Below are positions 18,023 to 26,374 of a stretch of DNA of 64,000 bases, one piece after another; position 1 is the stretch's first letter, and each line of letters opens with the position of its first letter. The notes under the pieces were generated by a model. It searched no databases. It saw only the letters and a program-made list of their open reading frames with translations, and had not been told where the DNA came from. This stretch comes from Paenibacillus spongiae (GTDB taxonomy: Bacteria > Bacillota > Bacilli > Paenibacillales > Paenibacillaceae), in NCBI RefSeq assembly GCF_024734895.1, contig NZ_CP091430.1, positions 5,536,501 to 5,600,500 of the forward strand, read 5' to 3'. Made by a program: the position numbers and the translations under genes.

Positions 18023-18595
18023 TCACTTCCGTTTCTTGAATACGTCCGCGCTGCGCACATATTCCGTATCCGGCACGCCTAGCTTGGCATTGGCCGACCT
18101 GGCCGCCGCAAAGAAATAATCGGACAGCCGGTTGACATATTTCAGAACGTCCTCGTTGATTGCCATGTCGCCGGAGAGCGTTACGATGCGCCGCTCCGCT
18201 CTGCGGCATACGGTCCGGCATACATGAAGCAGGGCCGATGTTTCGCTGCCGCCAGGCAATATAAATTTAGTAATCTCGGGCGCTTGCTCCACATGCGCAT
18301 CGATCCAGCCTTCAAGGCGCACCGCCGGTTCGGCCGTGATCTTGAAGGTGCGTCCCTCCGGATCGGCGAAGGCCAGATCGGAACCGCAATCAAACAGCTC
18401 CTGCATGATCTCAATCAGCTCAGTTGCGAGCTCGTCCAATTCCCCTGTCGCCCCTGCGACAGCCGCAGCTTGTCCGACAAACGAATTCAATTCGTCAAGC
18501 GTGCCGTATGCTTCCACGCGGTTATCGTCTTTACTGACGCGGCCGCCAATGACGGATGTTTGGCCTCCGTCTCCTGATCGTGTATAGAGCTTCAT
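18023..18595 (-). CDS. Cob(I)alamin adenosyltransferase, PduO type
   Basis: A 190-residue protein: KLYTRSGDGGQTS (ATP-binding N-terminus of PduO type), VEAYGTLDELNSFVG, LPGGSETSALLHVCRTVCRRAER and NRLSDYFFAAAR. It makes adenosylcobalamin from cob(I)alamin and ATP in the cytoplasm. The 4-bp ATGA overlap with the upstream lipoprotein and the 2-bp gap to the RluA gene show an operon. No other cobalamin gene is in the window. Confidence 0.9.
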   Translation of the reverse strand: MKLYTRSGDGGQTSVIGGRVSKDDNRVEAYGTLDELNSFVGQAAAVAGATGELDELATELIEIMQELFDCGSDLAFADPEGRTFKITAEPAVRLEGWIDAHVEQAPEITKFILPGGSETSALLHVCRTVCRRAERRIVTLSGDMAINEDVLKYVNRLSDYFFAAARSANAKLGVPDTEYVRSADVFKKRK

Positions 18596-19152
18596 GGTTT
18601 TACAATCTCCTTTAATACCTCGACGGACAATTCCTGATCAGGAGCATTCGCCGGGATGAACATAAACATATCCTTCTCCTTGTAGCCGGCTTCCTGCAGC
18701 ACAGGAATCTTCTCGACCGGGATTGCGAACAAGCCGGTTATTTTCTTCTCTTTGTCATCTTCGCCCAGAACGATACTCTCCATGACGCCTTCAGGATAGT
18801 CCTCCGCTTTAAACCATTCGTCCAGCTGAACAGCCGGGCCTTGCTGCAGCATGTTCTCGAGCACTTCCTTAGGCAGCACCATAATGCCATTGCCGCCGGC
18901 AGCCAGTTCTACGATCATCTTCTGGTCGTTGTACATGGATGTGCCGTGAACCGCGATCTTTTTCTCTTCGCCGAATGCACTCTGCAGTTTCTCTTCGAGC
19001 TTCGTCGTAACGCCGTCCTGCAGATACTCTCTTGGCATCATAAATAGCGTAAAATCGGCTTTTGATCCGCATGCGCTCAGAACTGAGGACAATAACAACA
19101 TAAGGAGTAGAATTCCAGTAATGCGGGTTTTCTTCGGCATACGCTGCAACAT
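18592..19152 (-). CDS. Putative lipoprotein, unknown function
   Basis: A 186-residue protein with a clear lipoprotein signal (hydrophobic LLLMLLLSSVLSAC, lipobox Cys28). The mature part is acidic and mixed alpha/beta; I do not recognise it. ATG at 19152 is preceded by GGAGGG; the ORF extends to 19182 without a site. It overlaps the adenosyltransferase start by 4 bp, so it is first gene of that operon, a pairing with no obvious functional link. Confidence 0.75.
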   Translation of the reverse strand: MLQRMPKKTRITGILLLMLLLSSVLSACGSKADFTLFMMPREYLQDGVTTKLEEKLQSAFGEEKKIAVHGTSMYNDQKMIVELAAGGNGIMVLPKEVLENMLQQGPAVQLDEWFKAEDYPEGVMESIVLGEDDKEKKITGLFAIPVEKIPVLQEAGYKEKDMFMFIPANAPDQELSVEVLKEIVKP

Positions 19153-19255
19153 AATCCCTCCACAAACAAATTCTATGAACACTATAGCACAAAGGACAGC
19201 CTATTAGAAAATATCCTTATACCGGCGACGGATTATAGAAACAGCTTTGCACATG

Positions 19256-19282
19256 AAAAGAAGCCCCTTACTAGGGACTTCT
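19256..19282 (-). terminator. Terminator overlapping the Spo0E-like stop codon
   Basis: Minus-strand stem AGAAGTCCCT/AGGGGCTTCT followed by a short T run. The 5' arm overlaps the end of the Spo0E-like coding sequence. Confidence 0.6.
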
Positions 19283-19555
19283 CGAAACGATTCCGTTCAT
19301 CGTGCTGCCGTGGCTCTTGCGCCAACGCATAAATCTCATATATTCGTTGATTTTGACGTCCAGCTTCCGGCTCAGATCGATCACGTTGTCGGAGCTGAAT
19401 GTCTTATGTTCGAGATACGATTGTTCCATTAGTTTGCGCAGCGTGTAAATTTCGTCCTCTAAAACTCGAATGGATGATGAGGTGTACTGCTTTGCTTGCA
19501 TGGTACCCGGGTCGCTGAGAAACGAGAATCCATAATCCGCATAAGCCACTGTCAT
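19271..19555 (-). CDS. Spo0E-family aspartyl-phosphate phosphatase-like protein
   Basis: About 94 residues. The segment LSRKLDVKINEYM (about residues 61-73) fits the Spo0E signature (S-x-x-L-D-x-x-I-x-x-Y), preceded by a helix RVLEDEIYTLRKLMEQSY that would form the first half of the helical hairpin. Spo0E proteins dephosphorylate Spo0A~P and delay sporulation. The N-terminal 30 residues are not part of the family core. The ATG at 19555 lies only 1 bp after AGGAGG, so GTG two codons later (19549) at 7-bp spacing is the likelier start. Confidence 0.7.
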   Translation of the reverse strand: MTVAYADYGFSFLSDPGTMQAKQYTSSSIRVLEDEIYTLRKLMEQSYLEHKTFSSDNVIDLSRKLDVKINEYMRFMRWRKSHGSTMNGIVSRSP

Positions 19556-19662
19556 TCCTCCTTCTCGTTACGTGAGTCAAACCATACCGTGCCTGCGCAA
19601 TATCCTATGCTCAAAAGCTTGCTAATGGATAACTAGCCATAACGCTTCTGAATATATACGTC

Positions 19663-20880
19663 CTACTCGGCTTTCAGTTTATCGACAAATCGCCCGATCC
19701 GTTCAATAGCTTCCGTCAATTGGTTCACGGAAGTGGCGTAGGAGCACCGCAAATGGCCTTCGCCGCCCATTCCGAACACATCTCCAGGCACAGCCGCCAC
19801 GTTGGCTTCGTTCAACAGTCGCGTGGAGAATTGCTCCGAGCTGAGCCCGGTCGATTTAATGGAAGGGAACGCGTAGAATGCGCCCTGCGGTTCATGGCAT
19901 TCCAGCCCGATCTCACGGAAGCCGTGAACGATCAGCCTGCGCCGCTGGTTGTATGCTTCAACCATACGGTCTTTCTCGTCCTTCCCGTTCCGGAGCGCTT
20001 CGAGCGCGGCCACTTGACCCATAATCGGCGCGCACATGATGGTATATTGATGAATCTTCAGCATCGCGCTTATGAGTTCCGGATGTGCGCATGCATAACC
20101 CATCCGCCATCCCGTCATGGCGAACGCTTTGGAGAAGCCGCTGACCAGAATGGTCCGGTCCTTCATGCCCGGCATTGAAGCCAGGCTGACATGCTTCGTG
20201 CCATAGGTGAGCTCGGCATAGATCTCGTCAGAGATGACGATCAAATCATTCTCCTCGATAACCTTGGCAATCGGCAGCCAGTCTTCGTACGTCATGATTC
20301 CGCCCGTCGGGTTGCTCGGATAACATACGATAAGCACCTTCGAACGAGGTGTAATGGCGGCCTTCAACGATTCCGCCTTCAGCTTGAAGTGATCCTCCGC
20401 GAAGGTCTCGATCCCGACCGGAACACCGCCGCTTAGCGACGTAATTGGCGAATAGGAAATATAGCAGGGCTCCGGCACGAGAATTTCATCTCCGGGCGTA
20501 ATAAGCGCGCGGAGCGCAAGGTCAATCGCTTCGCTGCCGCCAACCGTCACCAGAATTTCTTGAGCCGGGTCATACGCGACATCGAATTGGTTATACAGAT
20601 AGTTCCCGATCTCTTCCCGAAGCTCGGGCATGCCGGCGTTCGACGTGTATTGCGTCTTGCCCATCTCAAGGGCGTATACGCATGCTTCACGCACATGCCA
20701 TGGCGTTACGAAATCGGGCTCCCCTACGCCGAGCGTTATTATATCTTTGCGGCCTGCCGCCAAATCGAAAAACCGGCGAATGCCGGAAGGTTTCATCGAT
20801 CGAGCGCCGGGAGCCAAATAGTCAGCCATCGATGCGCGGCGGACGGTTGCGTTCATTGATCTTTCTTCGTCTTTAATCAT
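19663..20880 (-). CDS. PLP-dependent aminotransferase (aromatic/PatA-like)
   Basis: A 405-residue class I aminotransferase: GVGEPDFVTPWHV, YPSNPTGGIM, ISDEIYAELTYG, and SGFSKAFAMTGWRMGYA with the PLP Lys. This pattern is typical of the PatA/AraT group linked with aromatic or lysine-pathway substrates in Bacillales. It lies 14 bp after an Lrp/AsnC regulator in the same orientation, a conserved kind of pair, and the regulator likely controls it in response to an amino acid. Start 20880 has AGGTG at 7 bp. Confidence 0.87.
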   Translation of the reverse strand: MIKDEERSMNATVRRASMADYLAPGARSMKPSGIRRFFDLAAGRKDIITLGVGEPDFVTPWHVREACVYALEMGKTQYTSNAGMPELREEIGNYLYNQFDVAYDPAQEILVTVGGSEAIDLALRALITPGDEILVPEPCYISYSPITSLSGGVPVGIETFAEDHFKLKAESLKAAITPRSKVLIVCYPSNPTGGIMTYEDWLPIAKVIEENDLIVISDEIYAELTYGTKHVSLASMPGMKDRTILVSGFSKAFAMTGWRMGYACAHPELISAMLKIHQYTIMCAPIMGQVAALEALRNGKDEKDRMVEAYNQRRRLIVHGFREIGLECHEPQGAFYAFPSIKSTGLSSEQFSTRLLNEANVAAVPGDVFGMGGEGHLRCSYATSVNQLTEAIERIGRFVDKLKAE

Positions 20881-20893
20881 CGCGCATCACCTT

Positions 20894-21385
20894 TCACGGC
20901 GAAATGGGGAGACGTTGGTCAACCTCATGCTCCTCGAATATAATGCCGTCCTGTTTGTATTTTTTCAGAATAAAGAACGTCTTCGTCGATAATACCGCAT
21001 CAATCGGAGACAGTCTGTTGGAGACGAAGGAAGCCACTTCCTTCAAGTTCTTCCCTTCCACCTCGACAAGCAAATCATAGGCGCCGGACATCAAATAGAC
21101 CGACTTCACTTCCGGATATAAATAAATCCGTTCCGCGATCCCTTCAAATCCACGGCCGCGTTCCGGCGTTATTTGCACTTCGATCAACGCGGTAACCTTC
21201 TCGTCGTCTACCTTGCTCCAATTGGCGACGGTCGCATATTTGACGATGACATGGTCCTGCTCCATCTCCGCAATCGCCTGCTTCACTTCGGCCGCCGTCA
21301 CATCCAGCATCGTTGCGATCAACTCCGCCGTGCGGCGCGCGTCCTCTTTAAGCAGCTCTAGTATTTTCATCTTCAGCTCACTCAT
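20894..21385 (-). CDS. Lrp/AsnC-family transcription regulator
   Basis: A 163-residue protein: N-terminal winged helix-turn-helix (about 5-55) and a C-terminal RAM ligand domain with YLMSGAYDLLVEVEG. Lrp proteins bind amino acids and act on transport and metabolism genes. ATG at 21385 has GGGAGG 8 bp upstream; the TTG two codons earlier is only 3 bp away. It precedes the aminotransferase at 19663 in one transcript. Confidence 0.88.
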   Translation of the reverse strand: MSELKMKILELLKEDARRTAELIATMLDVTAAEVKQAIAEMEQDHVIVKYATVANWSKVDDEKVTALIEVQITPERGRGFEGIAERIYLYPEVKSVYLMSGAYDLLVEVEGKNLKEVASFVSNRLSPIDAVLSTKTFFILKKYKQDGIIFEEHEVDQRLPISP

Positions 21386-21566
21386 CGTCAATACCTCCCG
21401 GTAACATGCTTCAAGTCAAATTTATTGCGCAAGGACGAAGCCTATTTTTTGCAGTATGCGCAATAATTTTATAAGCTCTATATTACAACGAATCCAAGTT
21501 TCCTGCAAAGCGGAAATAAAGCTTACGATCGTCCCCATCTGCCGGCGATCCGGTAAATACGGCGGG

Positions 21567-22631
21567 TTACGCCAAGATCCGGACAAGCTCCGAAAGCAGC
21601 TGCTGGATCTCGGACTCCGTGCCAATGGAAATCCGCAGCATGCCGCGAAGGCGCGGATGGTCGAAATGGCGGACGAATATATGAGCCTCGGTCAGCCGCT
21701 CTTCAATATGCTTGGCCGTTATTCCCTCTTGTACCGGAGGCGCGCAAAGCACGAAATTAGTCTGCGAAGGCAGCACATCGAAGCCCATCTTCCGCAGCCG
21801 TGCTGTAAGCTCGCTCCGGCTCCGGTTGGACCGGGCAATCGTGTCGTTCACATAGCCGGCATCCTCGATTGCCGCGACGGCCAGCTTACGGCTGATCGCA
21901 TTCACATTATAAATATCCCGTCCCTTCTCAAGCGCTTCGATCAGGGAGCGGTCCGCCATGCAGTAGCCGACACGTGCGCCGCACAGCGCATAAGCTTTAG
22001 AAAAAGTTCGAAGTATCATCACATTTGAATACTTGGATAGCAGCTCTAGCGAGGATGCGCCCGGCTCCGCAAAATCGATGTAAGCTTCATCGATGACCAC
22101 GAGGCCCGGAAATCCGCTCACAAGCCGTTCCACCTCGCCGGAGCTGAGCAGCAGACCGGTTGGCGCATTCGGATTCACCAGTACGATCGCCTTCGCACCG
22201 CTTGCCAGCAGCCCGTCCACGTCGACCGTGAAGTCTTCCCTGGTCGGAACGGCCTTGCTTGCCGCTTGATAGCTGGCCGCCACGGTATGGTACAGCCCGA
22301 ATGAAGGATCCGGCAATGCGATGCTGCCCCCCGGACCGATAAACACTTTGAAAATAAGCGAAATGATTTCACTCGATCCGTTCCCGCAAAAGATCCGCTC
22401 CGCCTCGATGCCGAGCTTCGCGGATAGCGACTTTCGCAGCTCGACGCATGCGGCGTCGGGATAACGGCGAAGCTCCTCCTCGCTCATGTCGCGAAGCGCC
22501 TGCAGCACGCGAGGCGATGGCGGATAAGGGCTTTCGTTCTGGTTTAGCTTGACGGATGGAACGCCTTCAGGCGGTTGTTCGCCCAGCGCATAGGTGGCTA
22601 GCGCTTCGATATGAGGCAAGACGATCGACAT
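21567..22631 (-). CDS. hisC: Histidinol-phosphate aminotransferase
   Basis: A 354-residue PLP enzyme: KLNQNESPYPPSPRV, CGNGSSEIISLIF, VLVNPNAPTGLLL, VVIDEAYIDF, and RTFSKAYALCGARVGYC with the PLP Lys. This is the HisC pattern; the enzyme transaminates imidazole-acetol phosphate and in Bacillales often also aromatic keto acids. It stands alone, away from other his genes, and divergently from a MocR regulator, so it could be a second, specialised HisC-like enzyme. Start is supported by AGAAGGAG. Confidence 0.82.
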   Translation of the reverse strand: MSIVLPHIEALATYALGEQPPEGVPSVKLNQNESPYPPSPRVLQALRDMSEEELRRYPDAACVELRKSLSAKLGIEAERIFCGNGSSEIISLIFKVFIGPGGSIALPDPSFGLYHTVAASYQAASKAVPTREDFTVDVDGLLASGAKAIVLVNPNAPTGLLLSSGEVERLVSGFPGLVVIDEAYIDFAEPGASSLELLSKYSNVMILRTFSKAYALCGARVGYCMADRSLIEALEKGRDIYNVNAISRKLAVAAIEDAGYVNDTIARSNRSRSELTARLRKMGFDVLPSQTNFVLCAPPVQEGITAKHIEERLTEAHIFVRHFDHPRLRGMLRISIGTESEIQQLLSELVRILA

Positions 22632-22732
22632 CGAAGATCATACTCCTTCTTCCGGCTCTTCCGCCGGTTCATCTAATGGTTACCGCCCTTCCCGTCCAGC
22701 GGAAGGGGTGTTAAACTAATCGTATTCGAGAA

Positions 22733-22776
22733 TTGTCACTATGAAAATATACAGATTATATTTTTTTGATGTGACA
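22733..22776 (+). promoter_or_regulatory. MocR promoter with inverted TGTCAC/GTGACA repeat
   Basis: TTGTCA (22733-22738), 18-bp spacer, TATATT (22757-22762), placing a promoter before the MocR gene. The hexamers TGTCAC (22734-22739) and GTGACA (22771-22776) are inverted repeats flanking the -10, one overlapping the -35, which suits autoregulation. Confidence 0.5.
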
Positions 22777-22807
22777 GTTTACGGTTACATGATACGGAGG
22801 ATATGAG

Positions 22808-24235
22808 ATGCCTGATCTAACGTCCAGACCGAACATGCCGGCCGACGAGCCGATGTATATTCAAATCTACCGCAGCACGCGCGATGAAATATTAGCCGGG
22901 CGGATTGCGCCGGGCTGCAAGCTTCCTTCCATCCGCACCGTTTCCGAACGGCTTGGCGTAAGCCGTACGCCGGTTGCGCTGGCTTATGAACAGCTGCTTG
23001 CCGAAGGGTATGTCAACAGCAGGCCCAGATCAGGACTGTTCGCCGCCGAGCTTGATGCTGCGCTGTCCCCTGCCATCAATAAAACATCGGAATCAAGCCC
23101 CGTTCTCCCTTCGCCGGCTCGCGCTTACCATGCATTGGCCGGAGAAGGGACCGCCTATGATTTTGGCTATGGGACCGTTGATCTGGATCGCTTCCCTTAT
23201 GCCAAATGGAGAAGGCTGCTGAACCAATGCTTTCTGCCGGAGAATAACCGCGTGCTCCTATATGGCGATTATCAAGGCGAACGGGAGCTTCGCACAGAGG
23301 TCTGCGCTTATTTGCATCAAAGCCGCGGAATTCGCTGCTCGCCGGAACAGATCGTCATTGGAGCCGGTACGTACCACTCGCTTGATCTGCTGTTCCAGCT
23401 GCTCCAGAGCGACGTCTCGACGCTGGCCGCGGAGGAGGCCGTCAATGACGGGGTCAAGGCGCTGTTCGAACAATCCCGCTTCAGCCTGCGCCCCTTGCGC
23501 TTAGAGAGCGACGGCATCCGCATGGAGGATGTATATGCAAGCGGCGCCCAAGCCGTATATGTGACACCCTCCCATCAATTCCCATACGGAATGACCTTAT
23601 CGATCGGCAAGAGAACCAAGCTCCTGGACTGGGCAAACCAGACCGGCGCTTACCTGATCGAGAACGATTATGACGGCGAATTCAGATATGGCGGGAGACC
23701 GATCCCGGCTCTCCAAAGCTTGGACGATCATGGACGGGTCGTATATGTCGGCACCTTCTCCAAAGCGCTGACCCCTTCTCTGCGGCTGAGCTATCTCATC
23801 CTTACGCCAGAGCTGTTGGAGCGGTTCCGGCAACGAAAACACAGCTTCGACCAGCTTGCCTCGACCGTCTTCCAAAAGACGCTGCAACAATTCATGCTAT
23901 CCGGCGATTTCGAACGCCACATCAGGAGGATGAGGAAGGTTTACGGCAGTAAACATCATGCATTGCTGGTTGCGATCCGCAGCCGGTTCGGAAGCAGCGC
24001 CGATATTATCGGGGCCGGCTCCGGTCTGCATCTGCTCATGAAAGTGAAGAACGGCATGAGCGAGGAAGAGCTCGTAAGAAGCGCCAAGCAAGCCGGCGTT
24101 CATGTTTACCCGACGTCGATCTATGCTTTAAAACCTGAGCTGGCTCCTGCCTCCACCGTGCTGCTCGGTTTTGGAGGAATGAAGGAGAACGATATCCCGG
24201 CAGGAATAGAGCGGCTGGCCCGCGCATGGTTATAA
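22808..24235 (+). CDS. MocR/PdxR-family regulator (GntR HTH fused to aminotransferase domain)
   Basis: A 475-residue fusion. Residues about 15-80 are a GntR winged helix (GCKLPSIRTVSERLGVSRTPVALAYEQLLAEGYV); the rest is a fold-type I aminotransferase-like domain with VGTFSKALTPSLRLSY holding the PLP Lys. MocR proteins sense PLP or amino compounds and regulate adjacent, often divergent genes. The divergent neighbour is hisC at 22631, with 176 bp between the starts. Confidence 0.9.
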   Translation: MPDLTSRPNMPADEPMYIQIYRSTRDEILAGRIAPGCKLPSIRTVSERLGVSRTPVALAYEQLLAEGYVNSRPRSGLFAAELDAALSPAINKTSESSPVLPSPARAYHALAGEGTAYDFGYGTVDLDRFPYAKWRRLLNQCFLPENNRVLLYGDYQGERELRTEVCAYLHQSRGIRCSPEQIVIGAGTYHSLDLLFQLLQSDVSTLAAEEAVNDGVKALFEQSRFSLRPLRLESDGIRMEDVYASGAQAVYVTPSHQFPYGMTLSIGKRTKLLDWANQTGAYLIENDYDGEFRYGGRPIPALQSLDDHGRVVYVGTFSKALTPSLRLSYLILTPELLERFRQRKHSFDQLASTVFQKTLQQFMLSGDFERHIRRMRKVYGSKHHALLVAIRSRFGSSADIIGAGSGLHLLMKVKNGMSEEELVRSAKQAGVHVYPTSIYALKPELAPASTVLLGFGGMKENDIPAGIERLARAWL

Positions 24236-24326
24236 ATCCAGTCCAGAGGGGACATTCAGTTATTCGGAGGAATTAGTGCAGCCGCATCGGGCGGAATTCA
24301 GGTGGTTTCAGCTTCTGGCTCACTGC

Positions 24327-24372
24327 AAAAAACAAATCAGCCCGGCCCTCCGGATGGAGAAACGGGCTGATT
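24327..24372 (-). terminator. Terminator of the CotF-like operon
   Basis: Minus-strand 10-bp stem AATCAGCCCG/CGGGCTGATT followed by TGTTTTTT, 23 bp after the stop at 24395. Confidence 0.85.
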
Positions 24373-24394
24373 GTCTGCTGTACGATTACGGCTG

Positions 24395-24841
24395 TTATTG
24401 AGGCCGATATTGATATTGTTGGTATTGTTGGTATTGCTGGGATTGCTGGTATTGCGGGGATTGCGGCTGCTGATAAGCTTGGAACTGCTGCTGCATAGGC
24501 TGGCCTGCCAGGCCGATCTGCTGAAGATGCTGCTGCTCCTTCTGCTGCATCTGCTGCTGCTGACGAAGCTGCTTGTCCACCTCTTGACGAAGCGCCGGGG
24601 ACGCTTTGCTATACATGTTCTGCTGCTGCATAACGTTATACAAGTCGCCTTGCATACGCAGCGTGTCGTTCATCAATTGCGTAAACATTTGACGAATTTG
24701 CGGACAGCTGGACTCGGTTGCAGCCGTTGCGTATTCACGGACGACCCTCTTCAAATCGGCTAGCACCGCATACGCCATATCCTGATCGGGCAGCAACGTT
24801 TGGATCGACGGCTGCTGCTGCGATTGTTGTTGTTGATACAA
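24395..24841 (-). CDS. CotF-like spore coat protein, Gln-rich
   Basis: A 148-residue protein with the CotF-type helical core (DQDMAYAVLADLKRVVREYATAATESSCPQIRQMFTQLMND) and a Gln/Tyr-rich tail of short QQY repeats. CotF-family proteins are small components of the spore coat. Start is TTG at 24841, 8 bp after AAGGAGG. It follows a related short gene at 24873, so the two are likely one sporulation transcript. Confidence 0.8.
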   Translation of the reverse strand: MYQQQQSQQQPSIQTLLPDQDMAYAVLADLKRVVREYATAATESSCPQIRQMFTQLMNDTLRMQGDLYNVMQQQNMYSKASPALRQEVDKQLRQQQQMQQKEQQHLQQIGLAGQPMQQQFQAYQQPQSPQYQQSQQYQQYQQYQYRPQ

Positions 24842-24872
24842 GTTTATGACCTCCTTTTATATAAGTGCGACG

Positions 24873-25103
24873 TCAATTTTGCGGCTGTGACGGCGCCATA
24901 TATTGATGCTGCTGGATCGATTGAATAAGTGTCTGGATATGCTGCTGGTGCATTTGGATCATTTGGCTGCAGGTCTGCTTAATGGCCTGATTCGTTGCGG
25001 ATGTTGCGGCAACGGCGCATTGCTTCAGCAGCATATCCTCGTTGGACACCGAATCCACAATATACTCCAATTCCTTGGCAGTTACGGGCTGCATCATATT
25101 CAT
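24873..25103 (-). CDS. Small CotF-like spore coat protein
   Basis: A 76-residue protein: KELEYIVDSVSNEDMLLKQCAVAATSATN, the helical core also found in the 24395 product and typical of CotF-family proteins, then a His/Gln-rich tail. ATG at 25103 follows GGAGG by 9 bp; the longer ORF to 25133 has no site. Together the two genes resemble a pair of coat proteins of one family with different tails. Confidence 0.75.
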   Translation of the reverse strand: MNMMQPVTAKELEYIVDSVSNEDMLLKQCAVAATSATNQAIKQTCSQMIQMHQQHIQTLIQSIQQHQYMAPSQPQN

Positions 25104-25217
25104 ATTCGAACCCCTCCTTTTTTCCATAATCATGAGCCTTCAGTAGTGTACCCTTCACAATTCGCAATATGTATCCGAGCCCCTTCCTTGCAGAAGAAGC
25201 CCGGGGATGGAATTCTA

Positions 25218-25883
25218 TTAAGGGAGATGGACGGTCTTCACATGGTCAAAATGCAGGAAAACCGAGCTGCCGCCTGCGGTCGACAGTTCAATCATATTCT
25301 GTTCGATACCTTTTAGCACGCCTATTTTATTTGGATTCTCTCCCAAATCGAGAATAACGAATTCACCGATTAATTTGCGCAGCTGCTGGTCAAAGGTACG
25401 AGCTAGCGTCATTGGCGACGGCTTAAGCGGGAACTGGGCCGGCGAAAGTGTGTACGGAGTTACATTCGGATTATATGGAATCAGATACTTAAGATGCTGC
25501 AATGATACGATGATCGTATGGTAAACAGGCGAATAGAAAACGAAGAAGTCGTTCATGACGCTGGTCAAATAGCCATGAATCGTCTGATTGCCGGTAATAT
25601 ACAATTCCGAGAACATGCCTTTGGCGTTCATTAAAATTTTGCGGTAAGAGATCGGCTCGCTCTGCTGCTCAAACGGAAATTCCGGGATTACGAGATCCTC
25701 GCCTTCCTGCTTCACGGTGCGTAATTGCTGAAGATGTATGAGCGGAATGTACAGAAATTGCAAACCGTTATGAATGACCAGAATATCTTGGCCCATGTCG
25801 ATCATCTTGCCTTGGATCGGCAAAGATTTGCCTGATATATTAAGCTCCACATATTGATCTAATAACGGATGGCGGTACTTCAT
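25218..25883 (-). CDS. CotB-domain-like (DUF2642-type) spore protein
   Basis: A 221-residue protein with three tandem beta-rich units of the Sm-like type: LDQYVELNISGK...GKMIDMGQDILVIHNGLQFLYIPLIHLQQLR near the N-terminus, a middle unit, and GEFVILDLGENPNKIGVLKGIEQNMIELSTAGGSSVFLHFDHVKTVHL at the C-terminus. The pattern (function of a beta strand, then Y-I-P/L-x-H-I/V-K/Q) is shared with the CotB-like gene at 26375. Start at 25883 has GGAGG 8 bp upstream. Position in the coat cluster suggests a spore-surface role; exact function unknown. Confidence 0.65.
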   Translation of the reverse strand: MKYRHPLLDQYVELNISGKSLPIQGKMIDMGQDILVIHNGLQFLYIPLIHLQQLRTVKQEGEDLVIPEFPFEQQSEPISYRKILMNAKGMFSELYITGNQTIHGYLTSVMNDFFVFYSPVYHTIIVSLQHLKYLIPYNPNVTPYTLSPAQFPLKPSPMTLARTFDQQLRKLIGEFVILDLGENPNKIGVLKGIEQNMIELSTAGGSSVFLHFDHVKTVHLP

Positions 25884-26374
25884 ACGGTGAACCTCCTTTC
25901 TACCTATTCGTTGCATGCGCGACTTTACCCGCCTGCACCCCAAGGCCGGATCCGGTGAAGAACCCGGCCCGTGTGCTGACGAGAATGAGCTTTCCTAATC
26001 AAGGTGAACAACAAGCCAGGCGAGGAACGCATATCTATCAAACATGCCGCCTCGCCTGAAAGTAAAGGTCATATGAATAGGATCCCGTTTCTATTGGTGA
26101 GGGAGTCGGATCAACTATGACGCACGAGTGTCCGACTAGTAGTGACAGCGTTCGATCGGGTAATCGAGCTGATAACATGAATTCAGGAGGAGAATGCGGG
26201 GCTATGAAGAACACGAACGGGATATTATCAATCGGAACCGCCGGAAGGGGAAGCACTGGATTTCTGCTCCATGAGCGGATCATGAAGAGATACCGGAATC
26301 CACGGACGCGCTTGAGAGGTTTAACACGCTAACCCCCGTTTGCTCTAGCGCGTGCCGCGGATTCCCTCAGCTGC
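25884..26374. other. Intergenic region with inverted repeats
   Basis: No convincing gene. An inverted repeat AGGCGAGG (26018-26025) / CCTCGCCT (26050-26057) and a large imperfect hairpin with GGAATCC arms (about 26294-26365) are seen, the latter followed on the plus strand by seven T. An AGGAGG at about 26190 sits only 3 bp before an ATG that opens 26 codons; the spacing argues against use. Confidence 0.4.

Noticed and set aside
26185-26275. 26-codon ORF after an AGGAGG
   Set aside because: The spacing of 3 bp is too short and the product is not recognised.
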